Notes under the pieces: generated by a model
Told to the model about the DNA's origin: nothing
The model's input: only the letters and a program-made list of their open reading frames with translations
The model's database searches: none
Program-made: the position numbers and the translations under genes
Source of the DNA: Nilaparvata lugens
Lineage: Eukaryota; Arthropoda; Insecta; Hemiptera; Delphacidae
Direction: 5' to 3'
Assembly (NCBI RefSeq): GCF_014356525.2
Contig: NC_052507.1
Span: 52,944,463 to 53,008,462 of the forward strand
DNA: 64,000 bases
Part shown: in pieces, positions 58,975 to 64,000 of the stretch
Numbering within the stretch: position 1 is the first letter of the stretch
Layout of the letters: every line of letters starts with the position of its first letter

Positions 58975-59040
58975 ACTGTGATTAGATAGAACATTTCTGT
59001 ATGAATGTTATTATAATTTCTTCTTTCGTAATACATTTTT

Positions 59041-59085
59041 TATGCTTTTGTACTCCAGAGCGAAGCTCGGTACCCGATATTGATA
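59041..59085. repeat. Short repeated 3' motif
   Basis: GCTTTTGTACTCCAGAGCGA then AGCTCGGTACCCGATATT matches 26529-26578 with few changes. It may mark the end of a shared element whose other end is not visible. Confidence 0.45.
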
Positions 59086-59848
59086 ATTTTATAGTGCATC
59101 AGAACAGAAGAGCTTTGAACAGAAGAGAATATGCTGCACACGTCATTACATTATGCACGTCAGTAGGCCTATGGTAATGCCTGTATGAATAACTGAGAAA
59201 TAAAACAACTTGGATGAAATTTCTGATGGTTAAATTTAATGAATGAATACCTCAAACTCACATTCATCATCACTGTTCCCTGAATTTTGCTATTTCTCAT
59301 GTTGCAATTCAGTTCCTTTTGCTGGAGATGTGTTCTCGCACTGTAATTCCATTTTCAACAAAACGATTATAGCAAATTAACTAAGTTAATAAACTACATT
59401 TTAAGAATTTCAGATGAGATGAAAAGACTATGATCCAATCAGTTTAAAATGTCCAATTATTATCTTACAGAATTATATTGTCAAAGGTAGAATTCATAGA
59501 ACTGTAGATAATTTTAGATGAAAAGAGAAAAAGAAGGTGGTTGAAGAAGGTGAAAGAGGATGAAGTAAGATATATTAAAGTAACCTAAAATCGAAATGTT
59601 CGATATGAAACAATCTATCTAATGAAAACTGAAATATAATTCATACAATTTGATGATTGGTGCACTTTCGCAAGCGATTCAAAGCTTTCCTTTATTGAAA
59701 GAGTAAATAAGAGAAATAAAAGAGAAATAAGAGTAGTATAAAAATAAACGGTACTTTCCTCCAAAAATAATAATAATTATTATTCACACTATTTACACTA
59801 CCACAGACATTTGTGGAATTTCTCCATATTAAGGTGCAATAAAAAATA
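59086..59848. other. Non-coding, no gene recognised
   Basis: About 760 bp of AT-rich DNA without a supportable gene. Confidence 0.5.
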
Positions 59849-59942
59849 TATTGTCAGTTCCATATAATTTATTTGAGCCAAATTTAAGTTTCAATGCACT
59901 AAGGCATCATCTTCAGTGGTCTTTTTTTGGTTTGGTTGTTGG
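59849..59942. repeat. Hairpin-type repeat split by hAT, left half
   Basis: TTGTCAGTTCCATATAATTT then ATTTGAGCC is the inverse of GGCTCAAATAAATTATGTGG then AACTGACAA at 62342-62372. The hAT at 59943 therefore landed in the loop of a pre-existing hairpin repeat. GTTGTTGG (59935-59942) is the left target duplication. Confidence 0.7.
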
Positions 59943-60074
59943 CAGGGCCGCCCCGAGGTTAATAGGCGCCCGGGGCGAGATTTTGATATGCGCCCCCACC
60001 CCCACAATATAGCACGGTAAGGTAGTATAAATAAAGCCACATTGCTCTTCTAGCAGGAAAACTTCCATTATGGG

Positions 60075-60163
60075 CTACATCGTTTTCTTGATAATAATGC
60101 TATACAGTAGATTTTGTAAGCAGTGTTTAGCAAGCTGATTACTGAATAGTTGTCACAGGAACT
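60075..60163 (-). pseudogene. LINE reverse-transcriptase fragment, downstream piece
   Basis: On the minus strand the text reads SSCDNYSVISLLNTAYKIYC, the conserved segment NYRGISLLNTAYKI of RTE-like reverse transcriptases with small changes. Similarity is lost after about ten more codons and a stop follows. It is the continuation of 61557-61715, separated from it by a foldback element. Confidence 0.75.
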
Positions 60164-60165
60164 TC

Positions 60166-61553
60166 GTCCAGTCAATACAGACATAAAAAAGGGGGTGTGC
60201 TTGCAATTTATATTGTAGTTCCGATTTTTTAATATGTTATTTGGATACATGAGAGAAGTCCAGAGCAAATTTCTTCATGCAAAATTTCCTTGTGCTAGAT
60301 ACAGAGTGGCCCAAAAACCTCGTATTTTCAGTTCATTTTCCAGTTTTCAGCTATTTCTACTAAATCCGGACAAAAAAATTTGCTCTTGCCTTTGTTTCAG
60401 ATTATAAAATTCTGAATAAAATTAGATCATTCGGAACTCTCTATCTTCAATAATTACTGAGTTATAATTTTTCAAAAATGAGTAAAATTAAAAACAAAAA
60501 TCAATTCTAATGAATTTTGGTTTTTGATCAACCAAATCTTTCGACTGTTACCATTCAGCGTATTTTTGTGCTCTACAATCCATAAGATCAGGTAGAGCGC
60601 TCTATCTCATATAGATTTCCAGGTACACCTGACAACAATTCTCCTTGTATTGTGAAAAACACCTCATTTTCAGCTTCAAAAATCATCACCAACTACATTG
60701 TCCTCACATTGATATTTCGCACAATGACATAAGTTAATGAGATTATGTTCTATGAGAATCACCCGTTAGATGCATTTCATTTCAGTATTTCCTAGTGAAG
60801 AGGTGCGCATAAGGACACCTCAAGGATCAAAATTTCAAACACTTATCTCATCGTACTAAACTTCATTCTTCTCGGTTCGTCAAGGCGGTCCAAAATCATG
60901 CATCATATCATAAGTCAAATTCGGTCGAAAAGTGGAAAATTTATTGTCGAATGTACTTAAGCCCATATTCCAAAACACAAAAAATGGCCAATTTCTAGTA
61001 GTTGGTGATGGATGAAGCTGAAAATGAGGTGTTTTTCACAATACAAGGGGCATTGTTGTCAGGTGTACCTGGAAATCTATACAAGATAGAGCACTCTACA
61101 TGATCTTAGAAAGTAGAGCACAAAAATACGCCTAGAGGGACTTTGAATTATACATCTAACTAAATGGTAACTATCGGAAGATATTGTTGATCAAAGACTA
61201 AAACTCATCAGAATTGATTTATTTCTTTAAATTTTACTCATTTTTGGAAAAAATCATAACTCAGTACTTATTGAAGATGGAGAGTTCCGAATGATCTCAT
61301 TTTATTCAGAATTCTATAATCTAAATCTAAAACAAAGACGAGAGCAAATTTTATCATCCGATTACTGCATTTGGCAGAAATAGCTGAAAATTGGAAAATG
61401 AACTGAAAATACGAGGTTTTTGTGCCACAAGGAAATTTTGCATGAAGAAATTGGTTCTGGACTTCTGTCATGTACGGTATCCAAATAATATATCGAAAAT
61501 CAGAACTACAATATAAATTTCAAGCAAAAATGTAGCCTATATAGTGGCTGGAC
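60166..61553. mobile_element. Family C foldback element, 1388 bp
   Basis: It starts GTCCAGTCAATACAGAC (60166) and ends AGTGGCTGGAC (61553), followed by TA; the left flank is TC where TA is expected. Arms of about 530-550 bp (60166-60695 and about 61005-61553) are inverted copies: shared words include AAAATTTGCTCT, GGTACACCTGACAACAAT and TACAATATAAATT. It separates two pieces of the same reverse-transcriptase frame, which shows that this family transposes as a unit. Confidence 0.82.
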
Positions 61554-61556
61554 TAT

Positions 61557-61715
61557 ATCTCCCTTCTTGAAAAGAGATTTGACTGTAGCCACTTTCCAAA
61601 CTTCTGGGATGCTCAATTATTGTCTCCAGCACATATTTATCAAATGGACGAAGCGAAGTTTGAAGAAGAGTCCCCCATGCTTGAACAGCTCAATATTTAA
61701 ACCATCCGGCCCAGC
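61557..61715 (-). pseudogene. LINE reverse-transcriptase fragment, upstream piece
   Basis: On the minus strand this reads AGPDGLNIELFKHGG and, after an in-frame TAA, LSIPEVWKVATVKSLFKKGD. These are the finger-region motifs of RTE-like reverse transcriptases (GPDG...E...K and IP..WK.A.V...FKKGD). The internal stop shows it is dead. It precedes the part of the enzyme seen at 25083, so the two could be relatives within one LINE family. Confidence 0.8.
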
Positions 61716-61719
61716 TTGT

Positions 61720-61949
61720 CTTATCTTATACTCTTTTCTAACCTTGTATTCTGCAGGCTAAAACCTATTTAATTTTAAATTTCCGTTGATATTCCTAAAT
61801 TGAAAATTTTCAATTTATTTTAGATTGAAAAATGTTCAATATATATTTTAAATTGGAAAATTTTCAATATTCATGAATATCAACGGAAATTTGAGATTGA
61901 TTAGGTTTTAGCCTGCAGAATACAAGGTTAGAAAAGAGTGTAGGATAAG
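61720..61949. repeat. 230-bp hairpin inside hAT element
   Basis: The left arm 61720-61820 and right arm 61845-61949 are inverted copies with about 10 percent differences. Paired text includes CTCTTTTCTAACCTTGTATT, CTGCAGGCTAAAACCTA and TTTCCGTTGATATT. The AT-rich centre also pairs (TTGAAAATTTTCAATT). Confidence 0.85.
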
Positions 61950-62333
61950 AAGTTTTATCACCCAGCTTGGGACATTGAAGCGACCAATGACGACTTGCAG
62001 GTTGCAGGAGCAATGGGCGCTCACAGGCACATTCAATGACTAGAAAAATATAAGTCTATGCTATGCGTAGAGTCACTGTATTCAACAATGTTTAGTCAGT
62101 GAACGTCAAGTTATTATTATTTATGCCACAATCCACACTAAACATAATATAAGTAATGAGTTATACATAGAAATGGATTGATAGAAGAATGGTTCATGAC
62201 TTTTAACGTGAAGGTGAAAAAATGGTACTTGAACCGATAATGTCGGGGCGGTAATCATTATACGAACGCGGCGCCCCCCTGGCCGCGGCGCCCGGGGCGA
62301 CCGCCCCGGTCGCCCCGCCCTTTGGGCGGCCCT
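61950..62333. other. Unassigned interior and right end of hAT
   Basis: About 380 bp. The last 90 bp are very GC-rich (GGCCGCGGCGCCCGGGGCGA). Minus frames here extend into the neighbouring MITE and are not genes. Confidence 0.5.
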
Positions 62334-62431
62334 GGTTGTTGGGCTCAAATAAATTATGTGGAACTGACAATATCGTTTTTATTTCACCTGAATAGTATTT
62401 ATTTTGTTTTGTAATATGTAACATGTAGAGG

Positions 62432-62673
62432 TAAAGGTGCGTACAGACTTTCGCTCTGCTCCGCAACCGAACGTCACTCCAGCAGAGCGATTGATGATCG
62501 ACCGGCGAGCAACAGTGGTTCGACCGGGGAACGCGAGAAGATCTAACATCTTCCGTAACGTTCATGATGGGTGCGTGGGCGGTGCGACTGTGGTTCGATG
62601 GTGGTCCGAGGGCGGTACGAGGGAGGAGCGTGCTCGGTGCGGGTTGGAAGCACGAATATGTGTACGCAGGTTA
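62432..62673. mobile_element. Family B MITE, copy 3
   Basis: It starts TAAAGGTGCGTACAGACT and ends GTACGCAGGTTA. Over 240 bp it is nearly identical to copy 2 (14760). Confidence 0.85.
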
Positions 62674-63059
62674 TCGCTACCTAAAAAGTTGAACTACCTC
62701 AACATTTTGTAAAATACACAAAGTATTCCGTAAAATACAAAACACTAGTATTTGGCTTGCTATGGTATTGTAAGAAATGCTGAGGAATCACTCTTTTGTT
62801 TCCATTTACATTTGAGTACTAGTCCAATGTTTATACACCTTCCTACCATAAAATTTAATTATTTTTTGGGTATCCTTTGGGCTTCTTCAACACAACAAGT
62901 TTTTGCATACATTCCATTTTCAATAGTGACTTTAAGGACACACTTCAAGAGTCATTTGATGATGTCATTGAAAAAAGCCCAAGGATGCAAATTGACTGAT
63001 TAAAAATGGTTATTTATAAATAGTTTAAAAATATACAATGGTATAAGGAAATAATGGAC
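62674..63059. other. Unassigned DNA downstream of PSMA2
   Basis: About 390 bp beyond the PSMA2 3' end. An 83-codon plus frame (62752-63003) has no family I recognise and is not called. Confidence 0.5.
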
Positions 63060-63087
63060 GACAAAATTTAGAAAAGACAAAGTGAAC

Positions 63088-63093
63088 TTTATT
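63088..63093 (-). terminator. Poly(A) signal of PSMA2
   Basis: AATAAA on the minus strand (TTTATT on +), about 45 bases past the PSMA2 stop codon. It would give a 3' untranslated region of roughly 65-80 bases. Confidence 0.6.
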
Positions 63094-63138
63094 TAGATTG
63101 AATTATAATGTCGTGTGGCGCGTGTTTGAAGCGTTAAT

Positions 63139-63313
63139 CTAGGGGATGTTTGCAAGGTAGTCCTTGACGGCGGCGGGGTCTAGGCGGCGGAACCCCGTGG
63201 CATCACACACACCCACCTCAATGTTGTCAGCTGTCATCTGACCTTCAAACCCCTCCTTCAAGGTCAGAATGGCTGTGTGCACCGCATCGTCCAGCTCCAG
63301 GTCTTCGCTGTAT
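63139..63313 (-). CDS. PSMA2: Proteasome subunit alpha type-2, last coding exon
   Basis: The exon encodes the C-terminal 57 residues of the alpha-2 subunit, a structural subunit of the outer ring of the 20S proteasome that helps gate substrate entry. The text [20 protein letters not shown], then [33 protein letters not shown] and TAG closely follows animal PSMA2 proteins (human: NEDLELED...FEGQMTEDNIEVG). The ending LANIP replaces the LAAIA of human. On the minus strand the acceptor TTATTTGTGGTTTGCAG lies directly before A-TAC-AGC, so the exon begins with the last base of a split codon, as expected for Arg in KRY. The rest of the gene lies beyond the right edge. No alternative start is needed: the ATG that could be read upstream lies in the intron. 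Low copy, well conserved, so useful for checking species and gene order. Confidence 0.94.
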
Positions 63314-63789
63314 CTGCAAACCACAAATAACAACGATTTTATTTACTAAATTCAGTGATAGAATAAACATGAATACATACACAGATGATTCAGTCAAGAT
63401 AAAATTAAGGTCAGCTGCCCATTTGCTGCTGCAAGTTGATTTTAACCTCGTGCTTAAACCATCTATACATCTACAGCATAAACAGGTAGAATATTATGGA
63501 TACAAAAATGTAAAAGCGAATCCTGAAGCTGTTAGTTCACATACTTAGAAAGGCCCACCTTATCACACGTCTTTCATCTTAGGCTGGCCACTAACGGTAG
63601 AACATGCATGCACATACACAGTCGACTTACATTGTTGTGTCATCACAGCTGTCATCAGCGCGAGGCTTCTAACATATATAATACACAAGCAATAACAATA
63701 AATAAGCTACTGGAAAATAACAAATTAAAATTATAGGAAAATAATCCTATTATATTAAGCGAGCGATTTCTGTATAACTGTTTATATTT
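63314..63789 (-). other. PSMA2 intron, partial
   Basis: Intron upstream of the last exon. It contains a 38-bp segment (63631-63668) flanked by an AG and GTAAGT on the minus strand; 38 is not a multiple of three, and its inclusion would shift the frame of the last exon, so it is not called as an exon. Confidence 0.6.
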
Positions 63790-64000
63790 TATAACTGGTT
63801 ATATGGTTATTTATGTTCAACAGATCTCGAAAAAAGCTCTAAGGATTTTTACGAAATTTGGAACATAGTAGGTTTATGATATAAAAATTCGATTGCACTA
63901 GGTCTCATCCTTGGGAAAACTCGCTGAACGAAATTGAAAGGATAATTCATCCTTGGCTAAAACAGCTGAGACTTTCGTCGTCTGTGGATAATAAAAAGTG
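63790..64000 (+). repeat. Family F repeat, copy 2 (runs off window)
   Basis: It repeats 24240-24460: GATCTCGAAAA, TTTATGATATAAAAATTCG, GATAATTCATCCTTGG, AAAACAGCTGA and GTCTGTGGATAAT. It sits within the PSMA2 intron and continues beyond the right edge. Confidence 0.65.

Larger units (their letters stand above)
59943..62334. mobile_element. hAT-type non-autonomous element, 2.4 kb
   Basis: Perfect 11-bp inverted termini CAGGGCCGCCC (59943-59953) and GGGCGGCCCTG (62324-62334) are flanked by a perfect 8-bp direct repeat GTTGTTGG (59935-59942 and 62335-62342). Termini of the CAGGG type and 8-bp duplications are typical of hAT. Both ends are strongly GC-rich (GGCGCCCGGGGCGA occurs at each). No transposase is readable. 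The interior holds a split LINE reverse-transcriptase pseudogene, a family C foldback and a 230-bp hairpin. Confidence 0.88.

Noticed and set aside
63631..63668. Possible 38-bp extra exon of PSMA2
   Set aside because: It has AG and GTAAGT borders on the minus strand but is not a multiple of three, would shift the frame of the last exon and matches nothing in PSMA2.

Overview
This is eukaryotic, insect-like DNA: AT-rich, almost free of genes and packed with transposable elements. The only confidently recognised host gene is the last exon of proteasome subunit alpha type-2 (minus strand, 63139-63313). A second host exon is very likely: a 673-bp GC-rich minus-strand exon (50030-50702) encoding a Pro/Gly-rich low-complexity protein, with a good acceptor and donor. 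The density of small DNA transposons and Helitrons, and the CA-tract-bearing repeat family, suggest a hemipteran and possibly a delphacid planthopper such as Nilaparvata. That is inference from general familiarity; no search was possible.

Layout. 0-7.3 kb: nested transposons, including a 2.8-kb hAT-type element with a perfect 8-bp target duplication (GTTTTTGG) inserted in an older foldback element. 7.3-17.5 kb: mostly unassigned DNA with one Helitron (9272-9949), small MITEs and an 880-bp element full of GAGCAAATGCTC-like words. 17.5-26.6 kb: a 1.9-kb element with long inverted repeats holding a near-perfect hairpin, a 209-bp TA-flanked MITE, a second Helitron, Helitron-like remnants, a tRNA-like sequence and a 5'-truncated LINE reverse transcriptase. 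26.6-39 kb: unassigned DNA, a 15-copy 49-bp minisatellite and two copies of a CA-tract-bearing family (family A). 39-45 kb: a three-deep transposon nest, two more MITEs, another family A copy and a degenerate tandem array. 45-59 kb: probable intron and 5' region of the Pro/Gly-rich gene, with a 96-bp MITE, a GC-rich candidate promoter and a 223-bp hairpin. 59-62.7 kb: a second hAT element with an 8-bp duplication (GTTGTTGG) holding a LINE reverse-transcriptase pseudogene split by a foldback element. 62.7-64 kb: the PSMA2 end.

Recurring families used below: A (CA-tract-bearing, ends AAATCTGGTGTGG and GCAAGGAAAGT); B (about 240-bp MITE, termini AAGGTGCGTACA); C (TA-flanked elements with termini GTCCAGTCA, often foldback); D (starts CTAGTAGTT, ends near CACTTCGCTCGGTCAA); F (repeat at 24.24 and 63.79 kb). 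The host genes do not form an operon or pathway here; the main story is transposon nesting. Three RFX X-box-like sites and several long hairpins are the most interesting unexplained non-coding signals.
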